Shown here: piece by piece, positions 35,367 to 47,809 of the stretch | Layout of the letters: each line of letters starts with the position of its first letter | Numbering within the stretch: position 1 is the stretch's first letter | NCBI GenBank assembly: GCA_025506515.1 | Contig: CM046454.1 | Span: forward strand, 64,058,114 to 64,122,113 | Source: Flaveria trinervia | Lineage: Eukaryota; Streptophyta; Magnoliopsida; Asterales; Asteraceae | Direction of reading: 5' to 3' | DNA length: 64,000 bases | Position numbers and translations under genes: made by a program | The notes under the pieces: generated by a model | Seen by the model: only the letters and a program-made list of their open reading frames with translations | What the model was told of the DNA's origin: nothing | The model's database searches: none

Positions 35367-35965
35367 TGTGAGGTAGCTCAGAGATGAAGAGAAAAGAATG
35401 GGAAGTAAATTTCAGAGAGAAAGCTTTGGGTTTTAGGTATGGAGAAAAGCAGATGATAGAAGAGGGGGGAAACCGTTTGGTTTATATGAGAGAGAAGGAT
35501 TTCAGATAAAGTTTAATGAAAGAGGATAAACTTTGAAATCCGTATGTCGGTCCCACCTCTGAAAAAGTAGTTTACCTTTTTGCTCAAAAAGTAGTTTTCT
35601 TGGAGTTCGAAAAGCTTCCGAAAGTAATTTGTCTTCGGAAGTTTGATTGAAAAAGCTTCCGAAACTAAAGTGACTTCGGAAGAATATTCCTGAGAGTCTT
35701 AAAGATTTATGCTTCGGAAGAGAAATAAACTTTGGAAAGCTTTGTATAAGAATGAACAAAGCTTCCGAAAGTAATTTTTGCTTCGGAAGGAAAAAGTCCT
35801 TAAAAATGAATAAGTGTCTAAGTTGAGAATTTTAAGCTTCGGAAGATAAATTTTGACTTCTTCCGAAGGTAAAATTTCTTAGACAGGCATTTATTTTGAA
35901 GACATATTTTTTTTTTTTTTTCGAAGGTAAAATGTTATCTTCCGAAGCATCAGAAAATCTTCAAG
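35367..35965. other. S2 left arm spacer with CTTCCGAAG/CTTCGGAAG motifs
   Basis: Non-coding spacer between RNase H and accessory ORF. Quasi-palindromic TTCCGAAG or CTTCGGAA phrases recur from about 35610 to 35960. The same motif appears in this family's LTR (47100-47260). Confidence 0.8.
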
Positions 35966-35968
35966 AAT

Positions 35969-37620
35969 CTAAGGAAAGTCTTCGAAAAGAGTTTTGTCAT
36001 TCAAAGAAAACATGAGCTTATGAAAGTGATGAACTAGACAACTTAGGACACACATTTTTAAGAAGAAATAATTAGAATTAGTTTTAAGAAAAAATCTACT
36101 CAAATTGATCATCCCAATAGCTGATATCAGATACTTAAATCTCTGTTCATCAAAAGCTTTTGTGAACAGATCAGCATATTGTTCATCTGTGTGAACTTTG
36201 ACTAGTTTAATTAACCCCTTTTCATAGTTATCTCTTATTAAATGATACCTGATGTTGATGTGTTTGGTCCTTGAGTGCTGCACAGGATTCTCAGTGATAG
36301 AGATAGCACTGTTGTTGTCTATGTGGATAGGAGTCTCTTTGAAGTTAAATCCGTAGTCTAGCATCTGATTTTGAATCCAAAGCACTTGAGCACAGCAGCT
36401 TGCAGCAGCAATGTATTCAGCCTCAGCAGTTGATGCAGACACACAGGTTTGTTTCTTGCATTGCCATGAGACAACCCTTCCACCAAGAAATTGACATCCC
36501 CCAGATGTAGACTTTGCAGTCATGTTGCAACCACCATAATCACTGTCTGTATAGGCATACAGATTGAAATTAGAATTCTTGGATACCATAAACCAAGTGT
36601 TGAGGCACCTTTGAGGTATCTTAAAATCCTTTTCACAGTGATTAAGTGAGACATCTTAGGATTAGCTTGATATCTTGCACAAATACATGTAGCAAACATG
36701 ATATCAGGCCTGCTAGCTGTAAGATACATAAGAGACCCAATCATAGCCCTGTATAAGTGCTCATCTACACACTCCCCTCAAGATCTGGACCAAGGGAGTG
36801 GTTTCTGGCTATGGGTGTCTTAGCAGTTTTACAATCAGTCATGTTGAACCTCTTGAGTATATCTTGAACATACTTTGACTGACTATGAAAATGCCATCTT
36901 CAACCTGCTTCACTTGAATTCCTAGAAAGAAATTAAGTTCTCCATTGAACTCATTTCAAATCTATCTTTCATCAGCTTTTCAAAGTCTTTGCAGAGCCTT
37001 GAATTGGTTGAGCCAAAGATGATGTCATCCACATATACTTGAACTAGCAGAATGTCGTTTCCTTGTCCTTTGATGAAGAGAGTTCCATCTATAGTACCTC
37101 TCCTGTAACCATGTTTACAGAGATACTCAGACAGTGTCTCATACCACTTCCTGGGTGCCTGATGCAGCCCATAGAGAGCTTTGTCAAGCTTGCAGACATA
37201 ATCAGGATGATCAGGATCTACAAAACCAGGTGGTTGTTTGACATAAACCTCCTCATCAATCACTCCATATAGGAAAGCACACTTTACATCAAGTTGATAG
37301 ACCATGAAGTTCTTGGATGCAGCAAATGCCAGGAATATCCTAACAGCTTCTAGTCTAGCTACAGGAGCAAAGACATCAGTGTAGTCAATCCCTTCTTCTT
37401 GTGTGTATCCTTGAACAACTAGTCTAGCCTTGTTCTTGATAATGATTCCTCTATCATCCTTTTTATTCCTAAAAACCCATTTGGTTCCAATGGTAGTCTT
37501 CCCATGAGGAAGAGGACAAAGGTTCCAAACTTTCTGTCTTTTGAATTGAAGCAGCTCTTGTTGCATAGCTTCAACCCAACTTCCATCCTTTAGAGCCTCC
37601 TCAACTTTCTTTGGCTCTAA
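35969..37620 (-). pseudogene. S2 left arm reverse transcriptase and RNase H
   Basis: The RT frame 36922-37566 has GYTQEEGIDYTDVFAPVARL, KALYGLHQAPRKWYETL and an intact VYVDDIIFGS box. 36520-36744 gives SRPDIMFATCICARYQ. The RNase H frame 35969-36589 has YTDSDYGGCNMTAKSTSGGC, STAEAEYIAAASCCAQ and NPVQHSRTKHINIRYHLI. Frameshifts separate RT, connection and RNase H. Sirevirus-type wording throughout. Confidence 0.9.
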
Positions 37621-39057
37621 CTGGGATAGAAAACAAGAGTGAAGACAAACATTGCTTCATGGGTTTGCTCTTGTCTTTACCCCGGAGATAACATCTCCAA
37701 TGATGTTGTAGTAGGATGAGACTTGTGGATCCTTAGCTGAGGGATCACAGCAAGTTGCTGAGATAGATCCAAATTTGAGAAATTTAGATCTGGTCTTGAA
37801 GATTGATCCTCCACATTATCACACTTATCAAGATTAACTTGATCCAATGAGTGTGTGACATCATTGATGTTATCATCTATGGTATAGTTAGCATGAATTC
37901 TTGATCATTCACCATCACCATTGTATCTTCTGCAATTGAGATGTCTTTATCTGTTGAGAGGCCTCTGAACTGGAATTTGAAGGCATGCCAGATGTATCAG
38001 CTGGATTTATCATTGTTGTGCTGATAGAAACCTCATTCGCCGAAGTAGTTCCAACTGGAGCTGAAGGTCTTCCAAGCTCAAATCTTGGATCAGGATCACC
38101 TGTATTTAAATTTTCTGCAGATCCTGAAACATGCTCACAAGATTTATTAAAACAGTTGGTAACTAAATCAAGATCAAATAGCCAATCCGGACCAGAACCA
38201 GCCACACTGGGAGTGTGCTCATTGAAAGTCACATTGGCTGACTCCTCAATGATTCTAGTTCTGAGATTGTATACTCTATAAGCTTTAGCTTGAGAAGAGT
38301 ATCCAATGAAGTGTCCATCGTCTGATTCTCAGCAAACTTGGCAACTTGATCTTTGGTATTCAAGATGGTGCAGGGACATCCAAATGACCTGAGAAAACCA
38401 ATGAAAGGTTTCCTCTTGTGCCAAAGTTCATAAGGAGTCTTACCATGTGTCTTAACTACTAAGACTCTGTTTTGCACATAGCAGGCAGTATTAACTGCCT
38501 CTGCCCAGAAGGTGATAGGCAGTTTAGAGTCAGACAACATAGTTCTTGCAGCTTCAATAAGTGTTGTTTCTCCTCTCAGCAACTCCGTTTTGCTGAGGAG
38601 TCCTGGGAGCACTGTATTGTCTTGTAATACCCTTGTCATCACAAAATGTATCAAGATTTGGTTCTTGAATTCAGTTCCTTGATCACATCTTATGGTTTTG
38701 ACCTTGTGATCACATTGATTTTCAATCTTTAAGATGAAATTCTTTAGAATCTCAGGAGTCTCATCTTTAGTTCTAAGAAAGAAAACCCAAGTGAATCTTG
38801 TAAAATCATCTGTGATCACTAGACAGTATAAGGTCCTTCCTAAACTCATTACACTGGTGGGGCCAAAGAGATCCATATGTAATAAGTGTAGGGGAGTAGT
38901 GATGGAGTTCTTTTCCTTAGGCTTGTGAGATACCTTGTGTTGCTTCCCTTTCAGGCATGCAACACAATGATCATCACTTGTAAACTCTTTCTTTGGCATT
39001 CCAGTTACCAGATCATGTTTAATTAATTTATTCATATTCTTAAAGTTTACATGAGAA
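37621..39057 (-). pseudogene. S2 left arm integrase and linker, 5'-truncated
   Basis: The integrase frame 38229-39092 holds HVNFKNMNKLIKHDLV, the zinc Cys pair CVACLKGKQHK, HMDLFGPTSVMSLGR, DDFTRFTWVFFLRTKDE, IRCDQGTEFKN and the FWAEAVNTACY region. The linker (37915-38232) is Ser/Thr-rich. The copy begins inside the pre-integrase motif (LGHVNF with LG missing), where sequence switches to inverted accessory-ORF end. Protease and gag are therefore gone. Confidence 0.88.
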
Positions 39058-39455
39058 GATACTATGAGAGTCTTGATGATCCTGATCATCAAATGAAGAA
39101 AGGGATGGTCTTGATTATTCTGAAGACTACAAACATTTAAAGATCTTCTAAGTGTTTTGGTAGCATCAGCCTAGGGGGAGTTTGTAAGGATTCCTGAAGT
39201 TGATGCAACCCAAAACTGCCTAAGTGTTTCAGCAACATGCTTCCGAAGCATTCTTCACTTCAGTACTTAGTGCATGTGCTGATGAAACACTTAGGCAGTT
39301 TTGGGTTGCATCAGACTTCAGGAATCCTTACAAACTCCCCCTAGGCTGATGCTACCAAAACACTTAGAAGATCTTTAAATGTTTGTAGTCTTCAGAATAA
39401 TCAAGACCATCCCTTTCTTCATTTGATGATCAGGATCATCAAGACTCTCATGTAT
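39058..39455. repeat. Centre of the S2 palindrome
   Basis: The plus-sense accessory-ORF end, polypurine tract (near 39170-39182) and LTR start (39183-39240) meet an inverted LTR start (39241-39332), polypurine tract and ORF end (to about 39455). The left LTR piece has about 58 bases and the right about 92, leaving a roughly 34-base unpaired centre. Integrase sequence begins on both sides just outside. Confidence 0.86.
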
Positions 39456-40925
39456 CTTCTTCTCATGTAAACTTTAAGAATATGAATAAATAATTAAACA
39501 TGATCTGGTAACTGGAATGCCAAAGAAAGAGTTTAAGTGATGATCATTGTGTTGCATGCCTGAAAGGGAAGCAACACAAGGTATCTCACAAGCCTAAGGA
39601 AAAGAACTCCATCACTACTCCCCTACACTTATTACATATGGATCTCTTTGGCCCCACCAGTGTAATGAGTTTAGGAAGGACCTTATACTGTCTAGTGATC
39701 ACAGATGATTTTACAAGATTCACTTGGGTTTTCTTTCTTAGAACTAAAGATGAGACTCCTGAGATTCTAAAGAATTTCATCTTAAAGATTGAAAATCAAT
39801 GTGATCACAAGGTCAAAACCATAAGATGTGATCAAGGAACTGAATTCAAGAACCAAATCCTTGATACATTTTGTGATGACAAGGGTATTACAAGACAATA
39901 CAGTGCTCCAGGACTCCTCAGCAAAACGGAGTTGCTGAGAGGAGAAACAGGACACTTATTGAAGCTGCAAGAACTATGTTGTCTGACTCTAAACTGCCTA
40001 TCACCTTCTGGGCAGAGGCAGTTAATACTGCCTGCTATGTGCAAAACAGAGTCTTAGTAGTTAAGACACATGGTGTAAGACTCCTTATGAACTTTGGCAC
40101 AAGAGGAAACCTTTCATTGGTTTTCTCAGGTCATTTGGATGTCCCTGCACCATCTTGAATACCAAAGATCAAGTTGCCAAGTTTGCTGAGAAATCAGACG
40201 ATGGACACTTCATTGGATACTCTTCTCAAGCTAAAGCTTATAGAGTATACAATCTCAGAACTAGAATCATTGAGGAGTCAGCCAATGTGACTTTCAATGA
40301 GCACACTCCCAGTGTGGCTGGTTCTGGTCCGGATTGGCTATTTGATCTTGATTTAGTTACCAACTGTTTTAATAAATCTTGTGAGCATGTTTCAGGATCT
40401 GCAGAAAATTTAAATACAGGTGATCCTGATCCAAGATTTGAGCTTGGAAGACCTTCAGCTCCAGTTGGAACTACTTCGGCGAATGAGGTTTCTATCAGCA
40501 CAACAATGATAAATCCAGCTGATACATCTGGCATGCCTTCAAATTCCAGTTCAGAGGCCTCTCAACCAGATAAAGACATCTCAATTGCAGAAGATAACAA
40601 TGGTGATGGTGAAAGTGATCAAGAATCTCTTGATGCTAATAACTATACCATAGATGATAACATCAATGATGTCACACACTCATTGGATCAAGTTAATCTT
40701 GATAAGTGTGATAATGTGGAGGATCAATCTTCAAGACCAGATCTAAATTTCTCAAATTTGGATCTATCTCAGCAACTTGCTGTGATCCCTCAGCTAAGGA
40801 TCCACAAGTCTCATCCTACTACAAACATCATTGGAGATGTTATCTCCGGGGTAAAGACAAGAGGGCAAACCCATGAAGCAAATGTTTGTCTTCACTCTTG
40901 TTTTCTATCCCAGTTAGAGCCAAAG
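39456..40925 (+). pseudogene. S2 right arm integrase and linker, 5'-truncated
   Basis: Mirror copy of the left-arm integrase. Frames 39638-40057 (HMDL-type start, DDFTRFTWVFFLRTKDE, IRCDQGTEF) and 40155-41114 (a long linker into RT) are present. One frameshift near 39945 and another near 40150 split it. The linker frame is longer here than in the left arm because the indels differ. Confidence 0.88.
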
Positions 40926-42515
40926 AAAGTTGAGGAGGCTCTAAAGGATGGAAGTTGGGTTGAAGCTATGCAACAAGAGCTGCTTCAATTCAAAAGACAG
41001 AAAGTTTGGAACCTTTGTCCTCTTCCTCATGGGAAGACTACCATTGGAACCAAATGGGTTTTTAGGAATAAAAAGGATGATAGAGGAATCTTATCAAGAA
41101 CAAGGCTAGACTAGTTGTTCAAGGATACACACAAGAAGAAGGGATTGACTACACTGATGTCTTTGCTCCTGTAGCTAGACTAGAAGCTGTTAGGATATTC
41201 CTGGCATTTGCTGCATCCAAGAACTTCATGGTCTATCAACTTGATGTAAAGTGTGCTTTCTATATGGAGTGATTGATGAGGAGGTTTATGTCAAACAACC
41301 ACCTGGTTTTGTAGATCCTGATCATCCTGATTATGTCTGCAAGCTTGACAAAGCTCTCTATGGGCTGCATCAGGCACCCAGGAAGTGGTATGAGACACTG
41401 TCTGAGTATCTCTGTAAACATGGTTACAGGAGAGGTACTATAGATGGAACTCTCTTCATCAAAGGACAAGGAAACGACATTCTGCTAGTTCAAGTATATG
41501 TGGATGACATCATCTTTGGCTCAACCAATTCAAGGCTCTGCAAAGACTTTGAAAAGCTGATGAAAGATAGATTTGAAATGAGTTCAATGGGAGAACTTAA
41601 TTTCTTTCTAGGAATTCAAGTGAAGCAGGTTGAAGATGGCATTTCATAAGTCAGTCAAAGTATGTTCAAGATATACTCAAGAGGTTCAACATGACTGATT
41701 GTAAAACTGCTAAGACACCCATAGCCAGAAACCACTCCCTTGGTCCAGATCTTGAGGGGGAGTGTGTAGATGAGCACTTATACAGGGCTATGATGGGTCT
41801 CTTATGTATCTTACAGCTAGCAGGCCTGATATCATGTTTGCTACATGTATTTGTGCAAGATATCAAGCTAATCCTAAGATGTCTCACTAATCACTGTGAA
41901 AAGGATTTTAAGATACCTCAAAGGTGCCTCAACACTTGGTTTATGGTATCCAAAGAATTCTAATTTCAATCTGTATGCCTATACAGACAGTGATTATGGT
42001 GGTTGCAACATGACTGCAAAGTCTACATCTGGGGGATGTCAATTCTTGGTGGAAGGGTTGTCTCATGGCAATGCAAGAAACAAACCTGTGTGTCTGCATC
42101 AACTGCTGAGGCTGAATACATTGCTGCTGCAAGCTGCTGTGCTCAAGTGCTTTGGATTCAAAATCAGATGCTAGACTACGGATTTAACTTCAAAGAGACT
42201 CCTATCCACATAGACAACAACAGTGCTATCTCTATCACTGAGAATCCTGTGCAGCACTCAAGGACCAAACACATCAACATCAGGTATCATTTAATAAGAG
42301 ATAACTATGAAAAGGGGTTAATTAAACTAGTCAAAGTTCACACAGATGAACAATATGCTGATCTGTTCACAAAAGCTTTTGATGAACAGAGATTTAAGTA
42401 TCTGATATCAGCTATTGGGATGATCACTTTGAGTAGATTTTTTCTTAAAACTAATTCTAATTATTTCTTCTTAAAAAATGTGTGTCCTAAGTTGTCTAGT
42501 TCATCACTTTCATAA
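40926..42515 (+). pseudogene. S2 right arm reverse transcriptase and RNase H
   Basis: The 40155-41114 frame ends in RT (VEAMQQELLQFKRQKVWNL, GTKWVFRNKKDDRG). 41251-41649 has LYGLHQAPRKWYETL, VYVDDIIFGS and MGELNFFLGIQVKQ. RNase H is in 41896-42174 and 42003-42515 (STAEAEYIAAASCC, NPVQHSRTKHINIRYHLI). Breaks fall at different places from the left arm, for example near 41090, 41262 and 41645. Confidence 0.9.
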
Positions 42516-43159
42516 GCTCATGTTTTCTTTGAATGAAAAACTCTTTTCGAAGACTTTCCTTAGATTCTTGAAGATTTTCTGATGCTTCGGAAGATAACAT
42601 TTTACCTTCGAAAAAAAAAAAAAATGTCTTCAAAATAAATGCCTGTCTAAGAAATTTTACCTTCGGAAGAAGTCAAAATTATCTTCCGAAGCTTAAAATT
42701 CTCAACTTAGACACTTATTCATTTTTAAGGACTTTTTCCTTCCGAAGCAAAAATTACTTTCGGAAGCTTTGTTCATTCTTATACAAAGCTTTCCAAAGTT
42801 TATTTCTCTTCCGAAGCATAAATCTTTAAGACTCTCAGGAATATTCTTCCGAAGTCACTTTAGTTCGGAAGCTTTTTCAATCAAACTTCCGAAGACAAAT
42901 TACTTTCGGAAGCTTTTCGAACTCCAAGAAAACTACTTTTTGAGCAAAAAGGTAAACTACTTTTTCAGAGGTGGGACCGACATACGGATTTCAAAGTTTA
43001 TCCTCTTTCATTAAACTTTATCTGAAATCCTTCTCTCTCATATAAACCAAACGGTTTCCCCCTCTTCTATCATCTGCTTTTCTTCCATACCTAAAACCCA
43101 AAGCTTTCTCTCTGAAATTTACTTCCCATTTTTTCTCTTCATCTCTGAGCTACCTCACA
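42516..43159. other. S2 right arm spacer with CTTCCGAAG motifs
   Basis: Mirror of 35367-35965, with the same TTCCGAAG/CTTCGGAA series and an A-run (42610-42624) whose length differs from its left-arm T-run. Confidence 0.8.
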
Positions 43160-46100
43160 ATGGCTGACCTTCCACACAGAAATGATCCTCACTTTGCCAT
43201 GCAGCTACACAGACAACACAATCAGTTGCTCTGTTATGCTCTGACAAAGATCCTCATTTCTCAGAGGTTTGCCGTTTCTTGTCTTTGTCTCACTACTTCA
43301 CCTCCCTAACATTGATCCTCCTCTATATGAGGATCATCTGCTTGAATTCTGGAAGACCTGCCAAGAGGTCATTATGGATGGGGAGAAGGCACTGTCTGCC
43401 ACAGTGCAGGGGAGAACAATTTTCATCACTCCGGCCATCATCAATCGACATCTTCAGCTGGATGATGAAGCAGGTGAAGTGTTCTTTCCAAAAGAAGCAG
43501 TTAATCATTCCTTCGAGCAGATGGGCTATGAAGGAGATTTCTCTGTAAAGACCTTCAGGAAAGGAAGGTCTCATCCCAGTGGAAATACCTGCTCCATGTG
43601 GTTATCCACAGCTTATCAAACAAGCATGGTGGATGGGACCAGATTCCTGAGGATCTCTCCTTTATAGTTCATGGGATGGTTCAGGGGGTCAAGTTCAGGT
43701 ATTCACAATTTGTTTATACTAATTTACTTGCAAACTTAGACTCCTTAGAATATTACATGTTTCCTAGATATGTTCAACACATTCTTAACTGTGAACTGGG
43801 CTCACAGTTGAGGGAAACAGGCAATATTCTTAAACTGGGACAGATGAAGCCCGGCATCTTTAAAATTATGAAGAAGCCAACTGTAGGCTTCTCAGGGGTA
43901 GAAACAGCCTTAGTCCCAAAAATGTTAGAGCTCATTGCTCAAGGTGACAACATAGCAGTCCAAGCTAGTGTTGAACCCACACCTACTGCTCTCCTACCCT
44001 CTTCACAACCTCCAATATTCATCACCTACAAAAGAAAATCCCAACGAACCCCTGCTCAGGCTATTGAGTCTGTGCAGGCCCCCAAATACTCAACCTTACA
44101 GGAAGAAGTGGACTCCAGAGCTCCCACTTCTCCTGAGGAGCAAACACTCCCATTACTTTACCTATCAGGGCTGAGGTTCCTCAAGCTCAACCTGATGAGC
44201 TCATTAGCCCAACAACTGTAAGCCTTCACTCTGAGTCTCAACACTCAAGTGAACAACCTTCAGGGGATAGCTACCATCCCCAGCCTTTGGATCTAAACCA
44301 ACCAATTCCCAACCTATCCTTTTACACTGATGAAGACTTAGGATTCAGTGAGTACCATGAGTCTCTCTTCTCCTCCCTACTCAAAGAGAGATGAGTACCT
44401 CTGACTCTCCTCAGTCTATCCCTCATCAGTCACCTATTACTGAGGTGGACACATCTGAACCTGTTCAGGATGTCCATATGGAAGAGGCTCTCACTTTTGA
44501 AAGTGATTACATCATTAAGACCTCAACCATGGCAACTCAGCCCATTGGCATCTTAACTGAGGTTGCCAGTGAGCAGAGGAAAACCAGCAGCCAAGAAACT
44601 CAAGCTGGTGGTGAGAGAAGGGACTTTGGTCCAATCCTCTCATCCCCCAGTGATTCTTCTGATGAAGATGAGGGGAATTTGAGACTAAAGGTACAACATT
44701 GTCACAAACATGTACCTATCTAGTCTCTAAGGTTAGTCACTTGGAATCTCAGGTGACTACCCTGCAAAACAGGGTCAATGATCAGCAACTCCAGATTTCA
44801 TATCTGCAGGAAAAACTAGCTGAGAGACCTTTAAGGAGAGCTCAACCAGAAACACAAGAACCTGTGGAAGTGATTGATTTATCCTCCAGCTCACCTATGC
44901 AAGTGGGTGATGCTACCAAAAAGGGGGAGAATGTTATCACAACCACAGAACCTGGGAGTTCTTCAAAGAGAATGGACATAGAGGACTCACCATCCTCACT
45001 TGCTGTTGTGCATTCTCAGCAACTTCCTCAAGTTCACATTAATGTGGACTCTATAGACTCTCTCATCAGGAGTCTCTTTGAGGAAGGAATACCAAGGGCT
45101 GTCTCATCTCCACCACATGGAACTGGCAACTACATCATCAGATGGAGGTATGATGATGACAGAAGAGCCCTCATACTTCACAGAGTTCAAGGTCAACAAG
45201 AAGTCTTTCAGTTCCAAAGCCTGAGCTTCTATGAAGGACTGGATTTAGTCAACATGCCACTTGTCAATCCAAGCAAATCTAGACAAGCTGACAGGCTGGC
45301 TCAAAGAATCCAAGACAGGATCCTTGCAGAGTTCTCTCTAAGAAGGAGACTTAGGCAATCAGGCAATGTCATCGGTCAACTGGATGTTGAGGTGGACCCT
45401 AAGATTAGCTTCATAGGGGAAACCTTGGCTGAAGGCCCAGTGGCAGAACCTGAGACCCTTGTCTCACCATCAACAACTGCTGCAGAGATCCAAACTCCAT
45501 CTGAGACACTGCTGGTGAAGGTGTTTCTCAGCCTCTCTCTGGCCAGAGCATGGAAGCTACACCAAGCAATGAAGGCCAAGCCTCAATCCACCCTGAGTCA
45601 CAAAGGTCTGTTGGTGACAAAGGGAAAAGGATAATGACTCCTGAGGAAATTGAGGAGGAAGAGAGAGAGAGGAAAAGGAGGCTAAGGGGAGAAAGTTCTT
45701 CTGGGTCATCAAAATTCATGCAAGCTGCAATCAGGGCTGCCCCCAGACCAAATACTCAAAATGATGAACAAAGGGCAGTCAGGATTAATTACTTACAGAC
45801 CAGGAACTATGATGTTGATGAAATCATCTCCCTCCCCTTAGAAGAGTTGAATGAACTGGCTGACATGGAAGTGTCAAGAGAGATTAAGGAGAAAGAGGAT
45901 GCAAGGTTACTTCTCCAATTCAAAGAGGAGGGACAGAAAAGACTTCACAAGCATACTCCCACTCTCTCTCCAGTTCAAGAAAGTCCTGCACAGGAAGATG
46001 TGGCTCCACAAGAACCTCAGGTAGATAAAGAAGAGGATAGAATCAAAATGATAAACTACCTGAGTGCCACAGGCTTCTATCAGGCAAATACACTTCTTCC

Positions 46101-46978
46101 CTTGTCCTATGACTTCATTGAGTTCGAGTACTTAAAGCAACTTGAGCTTGAGTTAGTCAAAGAAAGAAAAACAACCAAAAGGAAGCTAAGGGAAGAAGCT
46201 GCAAAGTCAAGAACCATCATTCAAAAGAATGCAAAGAAGTCTGCTGACAGACAAAGAATGATGAGCTTCTTGAAGTCATATGGATTCTCCGGAAGGAGAC
46301 TTGGTCCCATGTCTCTATCTACAATGGATGAGCATATAAGGGTAATCAAGCAGAAGATTAGAAGTGGTGAACTCATTGACTTGCACTCTCTTCCAAGTCA
46401 AGTCCCACCTGAAGTGGAGGTCAAGTTTGAACAACCAGAGACACCTGAACCAGAACCTCCAGCTGAGCCTCAGCAAACTTCATCTTCTGATCCAAGACAG
46501 GGTCAAACTCCCTCTCCTTCTGAACCTATGAGGGAGGAACACCCAACTGAGAAAGACACTGATGATCAACATGGTGCTGCAGACCAGTCTCTCAGTTAAA
46601 GACATTAAAGAGGAAGAAGAAAATGGCCTCTAAACCAAAGACTAAAAAGAAGAAGCCAAGTCATCTACCTCTACACCCCAGGCTGAATCAGATCAACCTG
46701 AGGAAGTGCATGATGAGGCAGCCCAATCAACTCCTATGCAAGTGGCTCCTCTAGCAACCGAGACACCCATCTTATCCTGGACTTACTCTACCAATCCAGA
46801 AAGATGGAATGTTATCAGAGATCAAGGTGTTGAAAATGTCTACTCATGGCAAGACATAATCAACTTACCTCTGCATGATCTCTTTGAAATGAGAAGATAC
46901 TATGAGAGTCTTGATGATCCTGATCATCAAATGAAGAAAGGGATGGTCTTGATTATTCTGAAGACTACAAACATTTAA
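43160..46978 (+). pseudogene. S2 right arm accessory ORF, broken
   Basis: Start codon at 43160, stop at 46976-46978. Long frames are 43598-44221, 44699-45634 and 45550-46599. Together with 43269-43667 and 46706-46978 they cover the whole ORF of roughly 1,270 codons. Features are the conserved N-terminal domain, a clear coiled coil (VSHLESQVTTLQNRVNDQQL, residues ~515-550), the RWRYDDDRRALILHRVQGQ domain, a Glu/Arg helix (EEIEEEERERKRRLRGESSS), KSYGFSGRRLGPMSLSTM, and the WxxIxxLPLxxLxEM-like end. No membrane helix is visible. Its position between RNase H and the polypurine tract suggests expression from a downstream or spliced transcript. The function is unknown. Confidence 0.82.
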
Positions 46979-47007
46979 AGATCTTCTAAGTGTTTTGGTA
47001 GCATCAG

Positions 47008-47020
47008 CCTAGGGGGAGTT
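47008..47020 (+). promoter_or_regulatory. Polypurine tract of S2 (right arm)
   Basis: CCTAGGGGGAGTT immediately precedes the LTR start TGTAAGGATT. Inverted copies sit at about 31523-31535, and near 39170-39182 and 39333-39345 at the centre. Confidence 0.85.
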
Positions 47021-47804
47021 TGTAAGGATTCCTGAAGTCTGATGCAACCCAAAACTGCCTAAGTGTTTCAGCAACATGCACTAAGTACTGAAGTGAAGAA
47101 TGCTTCGGAAGAATTACACAAAGCATTAGAAAATACTCTAAGTGTAATTTTCCGAAGCCAAGACCAATATCTTCCGAAGCCTAACATGAAGTCTTCCGAA
47201 GCTTGAAGAGACAAAGTCTTCCGAAGCTTCAACCTATGAAGACAGATTTCTTCCGAAGACTTTTAGTACACATGCTTTATCTGATGTACTGTTCCATAAA
47301 GCACCTTTTCCGCTGCGTCTCTGATAAGTCACCAACTTACAAGAGTTGGTGAAAAGGTCCATGCTTTTGGTAACTGTACATTGAGGTCTTGTGTCTGAGA
47401 CTTTCTACTTTATGTACTTTATCCTTTTGTAATGTATAAGGATGTGAGCTATGGCATGTCATAGTCACAAGGTCAAAAGGCAGATATGCATTTTGATCCT
47501 ACAATTGATTTTGTTAGTGTCTAGTCAATTGTACAGCTGGCTTTCATAGTATAGCCGGCTGTAGGTTGTAGTATAAGTATTCCAAGTTCTTGTATTTTTC
47601 CATATGCTTTGTAACACTTGTAAAAGAACTTGAGAAAGCAATATACTGCTACCTTGAAAACTATACTCTCTGTTCTGTCTCTGCTTTACTTGTGTTCTCT
47701 GCATCACCTTTGGTTACCTAGTTCACTGTTTGATTAAGATTTAGTTAATCTCCTCATTGTGTTGTTGTGTTGTAATTGTGTTCAAGCCCTTGAACGATCC
47801 TGCA
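47021..47804 (+). repeat. 3' LTR of S2, the only complete LTR of this element
   Basis: 784 bp from TGTAAGGATT to GATCCTGCA, followed by agttc. TTCCGAAG motifs fill 47100-47260. A TATAAG-like box lies near 47571. Its 3' end matches the end of the S3 LTR (56647, inverted). Confidence 0.88.
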
Positions 47805-47809
47805 AGTTC

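Larger units (their letters stand above)
31280..47804. mobile_element. Palindromic Sirevirus insertion (element S2), two head-to-head truncated copies
   Basis: A 16.5-kb insertion bounded by the duplication agttc (31275-31279 and 47805-47809), starting TGTAAGGATT and ending GATCCTGCA. Inside, a left arm (about 31372-39240, minus) and a right arm (about 39273-47178, plus) are near-identical inverted copies of pre-integrase to LTR start. gag, protease and a complete 5' LTR are absent from both. The arms differ mainly by single-base homopolymer indels. It could be an aberrant reverse-transcription product integrated as a unit, or an inverted-repeat assembly or read artefact replacing the middle of an ordinary element. 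Confidence 0.85.

Noticed and set aside
31280..47804. Two independent Sirevirus insertions in opposite orientation
   Set aside because: Both arms share the same truncation point and a single agttc duplication; there are no separate duplications or complete LTR pairs.
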